Part shown: one piece after another, positions 36,001-46,892 of the stretch
Position numbering within the stretch: the stretch's first letter is position 1
How the letters are laid out: the number at the start of each line of letters is the position of its first letter
Assembly: GCA_037952775.1 (NCBI GenBank)
Contig: JBANAY010000003.1
Location: forward strand, 20,150,001-20,214,000
DNA: 64,000 bases
Reading direction: 5' to 3'
Source: Clonostachys chloroleuca
Taxonomy: Eukaryota; Ascomycota; Sordariomycetes; Hypocreales; Bionectriaceae
Notes under the pieces: generated by a model
Seen by the model: the letters and a program-made list of their open reading frames with translations, nothing else
Database searches by the model: none
Told to the model about the DNA's origin: nothing
Program-made: the position numbers and the translations under genes

Positions 36001-39000
36001 TCCTTAAATAATAAGCCTAGCTTTAAACTTTTAAAGATAACTATACTTATTAAACTTATAAATATATCTCTATATATAGTCTAAGATTTATAAGTTTTAG
36101 ATTCTTAAATTAAATCTTAAAATCTTAATCTAAGTTTTTATTTATTTATAGCTCTCTAAATAATTAATTTTAATTTATTTAAATTCTCTTTTAAACTTAT
36201 AGCTTTTAAGATCTCTAGGTATATTAGGAGTAGCTAATAGCTAGCTCTAATAATATACCTAATCTTAAGGTTTAGGTTTAAAAGGTATTTATTTAGTTTA
36301 AGTTTTAATCTTTAGTTTTAATTATCTATATATATATCTAATATATATAGCTTTAGTTTAGATCTTATTTTAGCTTTTTACTAAGGGAATAGTTAGTAAG
36401 CTAATATAAAAGGCTTAGTTAAGAGTAATTAATAGTTTACTAAAGAGTTTAAGAGTTTATAATAAATCTCCTAACTTAATTAAATATATTAGAAAGCTTA
36501 TTATTAAGCTTTTAAGTAGTATTAGAAGAGGTATAAAGTAATATATTAGATATTTATTATCTTCTATATACCCTTCTTCTTCCTATACTTTAGTACTAGC
36601 CTCTAGATTATTAATTAGTTATTTAAAGTTTATTTCTTCTATTTTAAGCTTATTTTCTTATTAAGTTAGTTCTATTACTTAATTAATCTATTTAGATTAA
36701 AGTATTAACTAGAGTCTCTCTTATATTTCCTCTAGGGTTTACTTCCTAATAGTTTTATATATTTAAGTCTTATTTAGATTAAATAATTCTTTTTTATTAA
36801 AGATTATATTCTTAGTAATATAGATACTATTAGTAATTAGGTTCTAAATTTAGAAAATATTTTAGGAATTATATCTAACTAGATAGTCTATTTAGGCTTT
36901 TAGATCTAGTTATAACCTAAGTTATTATATCTTTAATTAGGCTATCTTATTTATTATAAATACTTTATAGCTAATTATTTTTAAGTAAGAAATCTTTAAT
37001 TAAGTTTTAATCTCTAGGTTTATAGTTAGTATTATTAAAAAGAAGCTCTAATATAGTATTTTCTATTTAAGCTTTACTTTTAGAGTTCTATTTAGTAAAT
37101 ATATAACTATTCTTACTAGTTTAGGCTATAGCTGCTTAGGTAAGTTACTATTAATTACTAATAGCCTTACTTTCTCTTTTATTACCCCCTTAGAATATTT
37201 ATCTAAGCTATTTTACTATTAAGTATAAGAGATATATTCTTCTATATTAATTACTTTATTATATAGAAAAATATAAATAAAAGAGCTCTTTTAAAGCTTA
37301 TTATCTATTTCTAAGTATTTAATAGTTATTTTATATTTAGTTTTAAATATCTAAATTAGATATATTAGTATTTAAAGAATATTTTACTTCTTCTAGTTTT
37401 TAAAATAATAATTCTAAATAAAATCAGAATTCCTATCTATTATAATTATATATAAGTTATAGCCTCTAATTCCTTCTTAGAAGTTATAGAAGTTAATTAA
37501 TAAATACTGTTCTAGATTTAAGCTTCTTTCTCTTAGTTTATAGCTCTCTTAGTATTTTATCTTTACTAGGCTATATATATTATATTTAATAATTATTAGG
37601 TCTATTATTTATACCCTATTTATTAAGATTACTAAGTATTTAAGTAATCTTAGCTCTAGATATCTAAGATACTAATACTAATAAATTAAATTACCCCTAT
37701 TTAGTTCTTTCCTCTAAATTATAAATCTATATTAGAATAGAGTAAATATAGTTTATTTTAGTATTTCTATATTATATTTAATAATATACTAGTTATAGTA
37801 ATTATCTAGCTTATAAAGTATTAATCTACTATTATATTTAATTAAATTCTTATTATTCTTTTAGTTCTATTAATATTCTTACTACTATAATTTTAGAAGT
37901 AATACTAGATTAGCCCTTATTTATAGATAGTAGGCTACTTAGTTAAGATAGAAGTAATATAGTTTATTTTATTTATTTTATACTTATAGAGTTACTTTAC
38001 TATATCCTAATATTAGGAAGCTTATAGAACCTATAAAAACCTTTTTACTTTTAATAATCTATTTAAAATTTCTAAATCTTATTATATTATTAAATAAATA
38101 TAATATAGTTTCTGAATTAAGAAGAGCTAAGTATTATAATAGATAGTTATTATTCTTAATAAGGAAAGTAACTATATAGTTTAATATATAATTTTAATTA
38201 GCTAATTATTAATACTACTCTTCTTTTACTTAAATAAGCTTATTATAAAGCTTCTGAGCTTTAGAGACCTCTTCTAAGTATTTCTTCTACTTATTAAACT
38301 ATAGTTTCCTTTTATTAAGATAAGATAGTAGGTTTTTAGAGAATAGTAGCTAGTAGTTCTTTATATTAGTACTCTTATATTTATTCCTATAAAGGATATA
38401 GTTAGATCTATTATTCTTAGCCTTCTTTTACTATTTATCCTTATATTTAGTTATTTCTTTCTCTATTTTTTACTTTTACTTCTTATTTAGTAGATTTTCT
38501 CCTTAAAAGATTAGATTAAAGTTTCCTTTAGTAATATAAGGTTTTAATTCCTTATTTAAGCCCTTTTTAAAGGTTTTAAGCTTATTTCTAAAGGATTTAA
38601 TAAATACTAATAGTTTATATATACTATTATCTATCTTAGATTAATTCTAGCTTTTTACTATTTATAAGAGTAATTTAAATCTTAAATTTAAATACTTCTC
38701 TAGATTATTAAACTATTTAGAAGAGCTTAGTATATTAGGAACCTTTCTAAGCCTAGCTATCCTTATTACCTTCTTCTAACTATTAATCCAGACCTACTAA
38801 TCTATTTTAGGCTTCCTAATCTAATTTAGAGAGTTAGAATATACTTCTTATATATATTTTCTCCTATTAGCCTTATTTATACTATATATATCTTTTAAAT
38901 TCTTAAAGAAGAGATAAATATTATCTTTCTCTTCTATATAAATAATTACTAGAGTATAAGTTTTAGTATAATAAAGAGCTATATATTTAGTTATCTACTT

Positions 39001-39472
39001 AAATATATTATATATTTTATTAGTCTCTCTATTAAATTAAGTAATTAGAGTTTAATAGGAGGTTTATTTAATCTTATAGATCTTCTTATTTTTATTAAGA
39101 AGCTTAATATATAAATATACAGGTTATTCTCCCTGAATAAAGCTTAATATTTTATTTATATCTATAACTAGGACTTTTACTTTATATTATAAATATTCTG
39201 GGATTACTAGCTCCTTAAGATAATAAGTATAAAATTTACTTACTTCTTTAAGTTATATAAGATATAGGACCCTTTTACTAGCTATATTTATTATAGCTAT
39301 CTATTTAAATATATCCTAGTTATCTAGTTCTTTTAAGATAGTAGATATATTAAATACTTTTATAATATCTATTTACTATTTAATTAAGTTAAATATACTT
39401 AATATTACTAGTTTAGTACTTATTTTTATAGTTATAGTTACCTTTATAAAATATAGCTCTAAGACTCTTAAT

Positions 39473-39690
39473 TATTTAATCTTATATATTAGATAGGTAG
39501 AAAATTATATTATTATATTTATCTAAGTTATACTGTTCTAATACTTTTAGTAGGAATAATTATATAATTTAGTATATATCTCTCCTTTAAGCTTAATACT
39601 TTTCTAATCTAGGAAAGAAGGTATATTTAGAGTAAACTGCTCTTAATTATAACTAATTATATTAAATTATATAAAGCCTCGGTTCTAATA
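39473..39690 (-). repeat. LTR of nested Copia, right (5' LTR in element orientation)
   Basis: 218 bp, TATTTAATC...TTCTAATA on the plus strand; equal in length to the left LTR. Confidence 0.88.
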
Positions 39691-40984
39691 ATAGTTTAGT
39701 ATAAGAATCTATCTAGTTTATATTTATATATATAAACTATAGTTATAAACTAGAATTCTAGAACTAATAAATACTTAATAGACTAGATATATCTATTACT
39801 ATACTTATAAAAGAAATATTATACTTATTATATATAGAAATAAAAATAGAATTAGAATTTATCTAAAAAAGAATAAAAAAATACTATAATAAAATAAAAT
39901 TAAAAAAACTAATTTTAGAGGAGGAAGATAAAATCTACTTATTTTATAAAAATATTATAATATTATAATTAAATAATAAATTAGATTATAAAAAACTTAA
40001 ACTATTTAGAATTAAGAATAAAAAATCAGATATTAACTATAAACTATTACTACTAGATATAATATATATCTACCTAGTTTTTTATATCTTATTATTTAAA
40101 AAAGTACTAGAAAATACTCTAAATTAAAACTATCTAATTAAGATCTATAAAGAAAAATATAAATTAGAAAAAATACTAAAAAAAGAAATTAGAAATAGAT
40201 AAATATTTTATTTTATTAAATAGAAGGGATATACTAATAATAATAATACTTAGGAACTTACTAAATATCTAAAGAACTACTAGAAGTTTATCTAATAGTA
40301 TTACTAGGCCTAGAGATATCTATTCTAATAAACTAAGAAGGAAAATACTTTATACTCTTTTAAAGAAATACTAGATTAATCTTAATTTCTAAAAATACAA
40401 ACTTAGAAGAAGGAGTAATTACTAAAGAAGAAACTATCTTATAAGCTATCTCCTCTACCTCTTTATATTCTACCTACTCTAATTCTTTAATACTATTAAT
40501 ACTATAAGATACTATTTATATTATCTTATTAAGCTATATTTTCTTTTATTTATATAAATACTATATTTTAATACTTATATACTCTAACTCTTTCTCTACT
40601 ATATCTAGCTTCTCTTTAGCCTATTAGTAATAAACCCTAATATAGTAAATCTACTATATAGATAACTCTTAAATATTATAGTATAACTAACTATATAATA
40701 TATATTCTATATAATAAGAAGAATCTAAAGGAAATAACTAATAAGAGTACTTATTATAATCCTTATAGTAGGAATATACTAATATAATAGAAGAATTATT
40801 TAGAATAATAAAAAGAAAAGTATTTCTATAAATTATAGATAACTTAGTTTTTAATACTTTTATTTTTAAAATATAACTAGATAATATAGTATTAGTATAA
40901 ATAATAAAGGAAGGAAGTTAAATAATATACTAACTAGGCTATAGAATATAGTTTTAAGAATAAAACTAATAGAAGAGGGTATTA

Positions 40985-41362
40985 TATTATAAATAACCCC
41001 TATATTATATAAATAGAATTAATCTTAGTTATTATATATAATTATATACTATTAAGTAATATAGTTAATATTCTATATATTAACTATAATACTAACTAAT
41101 TACTAATAATATATTCTATATTATATATATTACCTTAGTATATATATATATTTATTTTACTAGATAGAATACTCTTTTAGATAGTTATTAATAATATTAT
41201 CTATATATCTATTATTACTAGCTCTATAATACTTATATATTAATAGTAACTTATATTATATAGCCTAAGATAATCTGATCGTACTACTCAGAATAATACT
41301 CTGATTAGTTTAACCCCGACCTACCCTAGACCCCGTCCAGTATAAGTTATCCAACTGTCACA
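40985..41362 (+). repeat. 3' LTR of the complete Gypsy
   Basis: 378 bp, same length as the 5' LTR. RIP-saturated up to about 41,270, while the last 90 bp are almost unmutated (CCCCGACCTACCCTAGACCC). Confidence 0.9.
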
Positions 41363-41858
41363 AACAGCTAGCCAATAGCGATTGAGACCGCTATCCGATA
41401 GCGACTACGATCTCTAGCCAATAGCGGTTGCAGCCACTATAGGTCAATAGCTACAGGCCGCTATGACCGCTACGGCTTAGCGGGCTCCAGTTCCCCTTTA
41501 GGGCTAGGAGCGTCAGCAGTGTTATTTATAGGTTATTAAGCTATAATAGCCTAAATAAGGGTTTAGAAAATTCAGGAAAAAATCTAAGTAACTTCTAGTA
41601 ACCTAACCTATACCCAAGCTACTCTATAACTAATCTACCCTAGACTAGACCTTAGATCTTAGATATCTTCTTCAGCTTTAAAGATAAGATATCTAATATC
41701 TATACTTAACTAATCAGCTTAACTAGCTCTTTCAGATAAAAGTAGGCCTTAAAAAGGTTATATATATCTATCTTATAGTTTAATAGTTATAAGTTAATTT
41801 TTTAGATTTCCTATAGTAATAAATTTTATAGAAAATTAAAAATAGCCCGGGAAGTTAT

Positions 41859-42459
41859 TATTAGTAGTTACTTAATAGATTATATATACCTGCAGGAGGG
41901 CTTATTATTTAATACTAGTCCAGATTATAAGCTTCCTTTTTAAAGGTTAGGAATTAATAAATCTATTAATAGTAACCTAAGTACTCCTCTCAGGTAACCC
42001 TTAGTTATATCTACAGCTATCTATCGGGCTTTACCTTAATACTCTCCTTATAATATATAACGGTTGGATGACTTATACTGGACGGGGGTCTAGGGTAGGT
42101 CGGGGTTGAACTAATTAGAGTATTATTCTGAGTAGCATAATCAGGTTATCTTAGGCTGTGTAATACGAGTTACTATTAATATATAGGTATTATAGAGCTA
42201 GTAATAATAGATATATAGATAATATTATAGTAGAGTTATAACTGTATTAATAACTGTCTGAAAGAGTATCCTATCTAGTAAAATAAATATATATATATAC
42301 TAGGGGATTATTAAGGCTTAGTAATAATCCTGGGTTGAGGATTATAGGGATTATCATGAGATCCAGATAATCCAGTTATAGTTGGAGAGAAAAAGTGGGG
42401 GCCACACGTGACGCTGCACGTTGGTCAAATTCGTAACATAATACTACCCAGTACTAATA
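41859..42459. mobile_element. Solo-LTR-like insertion in the right arm, itself interrupted
   Basis: Termini TATTAGTA...TACTAATA with 5 bp TSD GTTAT (41854-41858 and 42460-42464). The corresponding unit A sequence lacks the insert. About 213 bp without the inner solo LTR. The TG...CA type ends after RIP and the 5 bp TSD suggest a solo LTR of another family; a small MITE is the alternative. Confidence 0.65.
42056..42438 (-). mobile_element. Solo Gypsy-type LTR with TSD TAATA
   Basis: 383 bp; on the minus strand it begins TGTTACGAATTTGACC and ends CATCCAACCGTTATA. The TSD TAATA is at 42051-42055 and 42439-42443. It is only lightly RIP-mutated, so it is probably one of the youngest insertions in the stack. 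Confidence 0.85.
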
Positions 42460-43124
42460 GTTATTATAGTAGGTTTTAGAGTAGTTTTTAGTTAGTAGAC
42501 CTGTGAGAGAAATTAGTATATTTTTCCAGTTCCTCTTACTAAAATAAGATTCTTTTATACTATAAAATATACTATAAACTGACTTTCTAGTATAAAATTT
42601 AACTAAGTTATAGAGGAGTATTTACTATAAGTTAGAAGCTAAATTTTCTGCTGCTACTAGTTATAGCAGTCTTAAGGCCTAATATACCTTATAGGCTACT
42701 GTAATTTTAATAATTATATCTGGGTATAAATATTGATTTTATAAAAACTTTAATAATAAGAGGTATTTATATAATATAGCTAGATATAAATAATCTAGTT
42801 ATAATTATAGCTTCTAAGGGAGAAAGTTTATTATTTAATAATAATAACTATTTTTTCTTTCTAATTTAAAGCTTATTATAATTAATTACTTAATTAATTA
42901 ATTATTAAATATTTTAAATAATTATAATATCTAATATAAATATTCTAATCTTTTAAAATCTAATTAATACTTTTAATAAAATTCTTAAAATAATATAAAT
43001 AGTTATCCGAAGGAATCTAATATAGCTATTTATTAACTATATTTATAATATATTTCTCTAATTAGTTAAAAGTTTATTTATAATAATAAAACTACTCTTA
43101 ATATTATAAATCTAGTAGCTATAT

Positions 43125-43489
43125 TATAATAGTTAGATAACTTATACTAGACTAGATCTAGAGTAGATTAGAATATAACTAATCAGAGTATTATTCTAAG
43201 TAGTATAATCAGATTATTATAAGCTATATAATAGAGATTACTATTAATATATAAGTATTATAGAGCTAGTTCTAATAGAGATATAAATAATTATATTAAT
43301 AACTATTTAAAAAAGTATTCTAGCTAATAAAATAAATATATATATATATATTAGAGAATTATTAGTTCTTAGTAATAATCTAGGTTTAAGAATTATAAGA
43401 ATTATTATAAAATTTAAATAATCTAGTTATAATTAGAGTAGAAAAGTAGGATCTATATATAATAATATATATTAGTTAAATTTATAATA
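43125..43489 (-). mobile_element. Solo Gypsy-type LTR with TSD TATAT
   Basis: 365 bp, a RIP-saturated relative of the 42,056 LTR. TATAT lies at 43120-43124 and 43490-43494. The low-complexity TSD makes the exact ends less certain. Confidence 0.7.
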
Positions 43490-43869
43490 TATATCTATTT
43501 AGTTTATTATTTTATATAGCTTACTATCTATAACTACTATTATAAGAACTTATAAAAAATTAAAATAAGTTTAAAAAAATACTATATCTTAAGAAGAACT
43601 ACTCTTTTATATAGATCTACTATAGTTTAATATATAATTTATAGTTTTAATATATTATATACTATATTAAAATAATTAGAATAGAAATAGCTTTTAAAAA
43701 TTAATTATTTAAATTTTATATTTTTTTTAATTATATTTAGATTAAGATATTATTTAATATTAATTATTATTTTAATTTTTATATTAATTTAATAAATTTT
43801 TTATATTATTTTAAATTAAATTATTATATTAATTAAAAATAAAATCTTAGATTAGATTAATAGAGAATT

Positions 43870-44002
43870 TTAGCTTAGATTAATAAAAAATTTCTAGTTA
43901 GATTAATAGAGAGTTATAGATCAGGGGTAGTATAGATCTCAGATCACAGGTTTAACCGGGGGGGGGGGGGGGGGGGGGGGGTTCTCAATTGGTCTGACAC
44001 TC
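43870..44002 (-). repeat. Outer right terminal inverted repeat
   Basis: Reverse complement of the left end, finishing CTGACACTC at 44002. The G homopolymer spans 43958-43981. Confidence 0.85.
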
Positions 44003-44011
44003 GATTGTTCA
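44003..44011 (+). repeat. Right copy of the 9 bp target site duplication GATTGTTCA
   Basis: Identical to 23391-23399, directly after the CACTC terminus of the 20.6 kb element. Confidence 0.9.
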
Positions 44012-44213
44012 TCGAGTCTCCGGCCAGTACACTCCAGGTCTGATGCTCAGTGGCACCGTTCCAGTGCATATAAACCTGGGTCTGATTGTCGGGGTGGCAA
44101 GCGAAGACATCAGGAGGGGGCTGAAGGCGTGCCCAGCCAGGGGAAACGGAAGGCACGGTACATCTGGACCTCGCGCTTATACCCAGTTTTAAGAGTGGGT
44201 AGCGGCTGAGCTA
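44003..44213 (-). pseudogene. Arylsulfotransferase-like gene, upstream fragment right of the insertion
   Basis: Minus-strand reading gives EVQMYRAFRFPWLGTPSAP, then after a one-base shift PDVFACHPDNQTQVYMHWNG and ATEHQTWSVLAGDSMNN, where it meets the TSD. VYMHWNGATE...W and the preceding PW-G-P segment are typical of fungal arylsulfotransferase (PF14269) C-terminal blades. The shift falls in a run of five C on the minus strand (44116-44120); four C would restore the frame. Sequence upstream of about 44,213 shows no further recognisable exon, so the gene had lost its N-terminal part or is too degraded there. The rest of the frame continues at 23,399. Confidence 0.72.
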
Positions 44214-44993
44214 ACGTTTAGAATTGCGAAGTGGTGGTATGCTTTCTTTAGTGTTCTCGGATATACGCTCAATAAGGAAAGAGGCTTTATTACCTAATAA
44301 AACAAAGTATATTAGTAAATCTGAGTTTCACAAAACACCCGAAAAAGGAAAGTTTATCAATAATAAGTAGTTATACCACGAAACAAGGGTTTTAATATAT
44401 GAGGCGGAAAAAGTGTTCAATCTATGATATCTTCGGATATGAGGTTAATGCCTGAGGCCGCGATGTATCGGAAAAGCCGTGATGCTGAAAACGCGATATA
44501 CAGAATTGATCTTGGGGTCCGATATCTTTAATCGCCACCCCACCGCATGATATCTCCGTGCTCCAAGTACTAAATTGTTCCTTGCCGTTCTTTCCCTGAT
44601 GTGTCTGTCGGCTGCTCCAGTCTGAGCGGAGAATGCCCGAATGCTGCGACCTGCTTGCGTGGACCCTCGGATTGATATCATTCTAGCTACCCCACCCCTC
44701 ATAGCTCAACTCCTGAAGGGCGTGAAAGCTTGGCTCATCGTGACCTAAACTTTAACTTCTGTCTTAATAAGCAGCGGTTGGCTTGAACTAGTACCTCTAG
44801 CTCTACCGAGCTGGACAGAAATAGCATGTACTTATACATATATCTTAGTTGACTATGGAAATCCGTGAAGATCTAAGTCACGATTATCCGAACGGGACTA
44901 ACGATGGTATTTCGGGTGGAGCTCGTCCCATGATATCCCTATGAGATGTCCCAGTATGCCTCAAATAGTCATGGTTTTATCGCCGAGGTCTTG
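44214..44993. other. Non-coding stretch between arylsulfotransferase relic and NmrA-like gene
   Basis: About 0.8 kb of moderate AT content with no supported gene. It may contain decayed upstream exons of the arylsulfotransferase gene; no motif was recognised in any frame. Confidence 0.4.
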
Positions 44994-45000
44994 TATAAAA
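44994..45000 (+). promoter_or_regulatory. TATA box of the NmrA-like gene
   Basis: TATAAAA, 153 bp before the ATG, the same spacing as the TATA box of the SDR gene. Confidence 0.5.
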
Positions 45001-45152
45001 GGTGGAAGGTGACTCGCTTTCTTTTGCTTGAAATCCAGAATCTTTCCATTAGGAGTTGTGCCTGATTAAATTTCCAAACCTCGAAAATCTTCATTTTGAA
45101 GTCGGTCCTGTCCCAACAAACACTCTTCTGCAAATCTCTTATCTCTCGAATC

Positions 45153-46262
45153 ATGGCCTTCAACCGTATCGCTGTCTGGGGTCACCGCGGATTCGTCGGC
45201 TCTGCAGTTGTTACTGCTCTAATTGCCTCAGGGGCCCCGGTTACCATTCTGCATCGCCCGGGCTCGGACACTTCCCATCTTCCCGATCATGTGAAAAAGA
45301 TTGAAGTTGACGATCTTGATGAGGACGCTTTGGTTGCTGCCTTGCAAGACATAGACATTGTCATGTTAGTCGCAGCTACAGCCTAAATGTACCTTTTTCG
45401 AGTCTATGCTAATAGGTTCCCAGTTCTCTTGTTGGAGACGCGGGCACCGCCAGCCAGTATGGCTTTGTTAAGGCCATCCCTAGGACCAAAGTCCAGCTTT
45501 TCTCCCCTTCCGACTGCTGTCTGCGATATGGTGAGCAGGGAATGCGCATTCCCTGTATGAAGGCAAAAGCCGATCTTGAAAAGGCTGCAAATGACGCTGG
45601 CATCCCAGTTACTGTCGTTCACCAAGGAAATTTCGCTGAATACACCTTCAACACACTGTCAGTCATTGGAAAATCGCCGGTGAAGTTTATCTGAAACTGA
45701 CTATAGTAAACCACAGGGCAGTAGGTGTTGACTTGCCAAATAACAGATTGGTCTTTACTGGCAACTCCGCTAATGAAAGAGTTACTACGTGGTGCGTACG
45801 AATATGCTTGAGGTCTTGTATAATTCGTTTGGCCTGATTAAACTAATTCCTCGTAGTACCAAGGACTATGTGGCAGCTGCATTCGTCGATATCTTTGCTG
45901 CCAGACCTATCTCTACCATACAGAACCGGACCATCACATTGTCCGAGCTCACACCGACCGGCTTAGAGATTGCCGCGGTTATGAAGAAAAAGCACGGCAG
46001 TGACCCCACTACTGAAACACGAAGCTTGGAGGATGTTAACCGAACGATCGAGGGTTATATTAGCAACGGGAGCAATCTTGCTGTTCCTTCCTATTGCCGC
46101 AAGATCTGGGGAACGGGAGAAATGATAAAGATGCTTCCTGATGAGTTATGGGAAGTCGAAGGCTATAAGAAAGCAACTTTGGAGGATATTATCCTAGAAG
46201 GAAAATGTGGAAACTACAGAGCTCTGCCGGAAACTGTGGTGGAGTACCTTCGAAAGTTGTAG
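45153..46262 (+). CDS. NmrA-like NAD(P)-binding protein (isoflavone-reductase-like atypical SDR)
   Basis: Four exons: 45153-45364, 45424-45657, 45717-45791 and 45857-46262, with introns of 59, 59 and 65 nt; product 308 aa. The N-terminus MAFNRIAVWGHRGFVGSAVV carries GxxGxxG (10-16) of the Rossmann fold. Splicing gives DIVISLVGDAGTASQYGFVK, then FNTLAVGVDLPNNRLVFTGN and ERVTTCTKDYVAAAFVDIFA, all in the order expected for NmrA/PCBER-like proteins. The tail ends YRALPETVVEYLRKL. No YxxxK active site is present, as usual for NmrA-type members, which act as redox sensors or reductases. The gene is intact and not RIP-mutated, although it lies between two RIP-saturated blocks. Substrate and role unknown. 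Confidence 0.88.
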
Positions 46263-46675
46263 ATACTGGGGGAACTTAGCTAAGAATCTGTTTATATCAG
46301 CTTTCTATATTACGGTAGCCTTAACAATACTATAGTAGTAAAGAAGGTTTGTCGGGTTCTAATATAGACCCTACTAAGTTTATATAGAATATTTATTCTA
46401 TAAGGCTGTAATCAGCTTATATACTTTTTTTATAAAGATATAATAAGTATATTAAAAAGATATATTTATAAGCTACTCGGATCTACTAAAACCTATATAA
46501 AGTACTCTTTTCCTCTAGTATAATTTTATACATCTACAGTAATTACTTATCTTGATAGAAGATAGAGAGGTCGGGCCCGTACGAACTAACTGTTGCAGCC
46601 GCTGACTGCTAGGCCCGGCTTGCAGTGATTGCCTATCTTAACGGAAGACAGAGAGGTCAGGTCTGCAGCGATTAC
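46263..46675. other. Repeat-rich edge of mobile block 2
   Basis: AT-rich from 46,300. Two imperfect copies, about 84 bp apart, of a segment built around TATCTTRAYRGAAGAYAGAG and AGGTCRGG start near 46,545 and 46,630, differing mainly by transitions. The second copy runs into the Copia target site ATTAC. No coding signal. Confidence 0.6.
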
Positions 46676-46892
46676 TGTTGGAACCGAGGCTTCGTGCAAT
46701 TCGATGCGATTAGTCATAATCGAGGGCGGTTTGCCCTAAATACACCTCCTTTCCCAGATTAGAAGAGTATTAGGCTTAAAGGAGAGGTATATACTAAATT
46801 ATATAATTATTTCTACTGGAAGTACTAGAACAGTATAACTTAGATAAATATAATAATATAATTTCTGCCTATCTAATATATAAGATCTAATA
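46676..46892 (+). repeat. 5' LTR of the second Copia
   Basis: 217 bp, TGTTGGAACC...GATCTAATA. Confidence 0.88.

Larger units (their letters stand above)
32811..39690 (-). mobile_element. Copia (Ty1) LTR retrotransposon nested in the Gypsy integrase region
   Basis: 6,880 bp, inverted relative to its host, with 218 bp LTRs and the 5 bp TSD ATAGT (32806-32810 and 39691-39695). The uninterrupted target exists in the Gypsy fragment near 54,950 (ATATAATAGTTTAATATAAG), confirming insertion at this site. The minus strand encodes a RIP-degraded Copia polyprotein with the RT motif Tyr-Ile-Asp-Asn. Confidence 0.93.
27389..41362 (+). mobile_element. Complete Gypsy (Ty3) LTR retrotransposon, RIP-inactivated, carrying a nested Copia
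   Basis: Terminal LTRs of 378 bp each, start TGTTATGAACAACCCC, end GTCACA or its RIP form; the 5 bp TSD AACAG is at 27384-27388 and 41363-41367. Net length without the nested Copia is about 7.1 kb. The order LTR, gag-like, RT, integrase-like, LTR on the plus strand identifies Ty3/Gypsy. The empty site is preserved: the flanks join to CCCCTGTAACAGCTAGCC, which is the reverse complement of sequence in unit A. No frame survives. Confidence 0.93.
23400..44002. mobile_element. 20.6 kb RIP-mutated element with long terminal inverted repeats, host of nested insertions
   Basis: Termini are GAGTGCATAAACCAACTGAG on the left and, read inward from the right, GAGTGTCAGACCAATTGAGA. Both continue through a C homopolymer into a matching CAAACCTGTGAYCTGAGAYY / CTACCCCTGA stretch and beyond. 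The TSD is 9 bp. With nested insertions removed about 4-4.5 kb remain: a left arm of about 1.4 kb (23,400-24,810), a tandem copy of its inner 750 bp, and a complementary right arm. The right arm is now in pieces at 27,271-27,388, 41,363-41,858, 42,460-43,124 and 43,490-44,002. No transposase of its own was recognised, so it looks like a non-autonomous foldback element. A 9 bp TSD with long TIRs fits Mutator-like (MULE) transposition best; that class assignment is inference. Confidence 0.82.

Noticed and set aside
23400..44002. Starship or Polinton identity for the 20.6 kb insert
   Set aside because: Its size is due to nested retrotransposons; the core is 4-4.5 kb of inverted arms with no tyrosine recombinase, polymerase or integrase of its own, and the 9 bp TSD does not fit Polintons (6 bp).
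44445..44702. 85-codon minus-strand frame
   Set aside because: No ATG-supported product with any family feature; it could be decayed arylsulfotransferase sequence but nothing recognisable remains.
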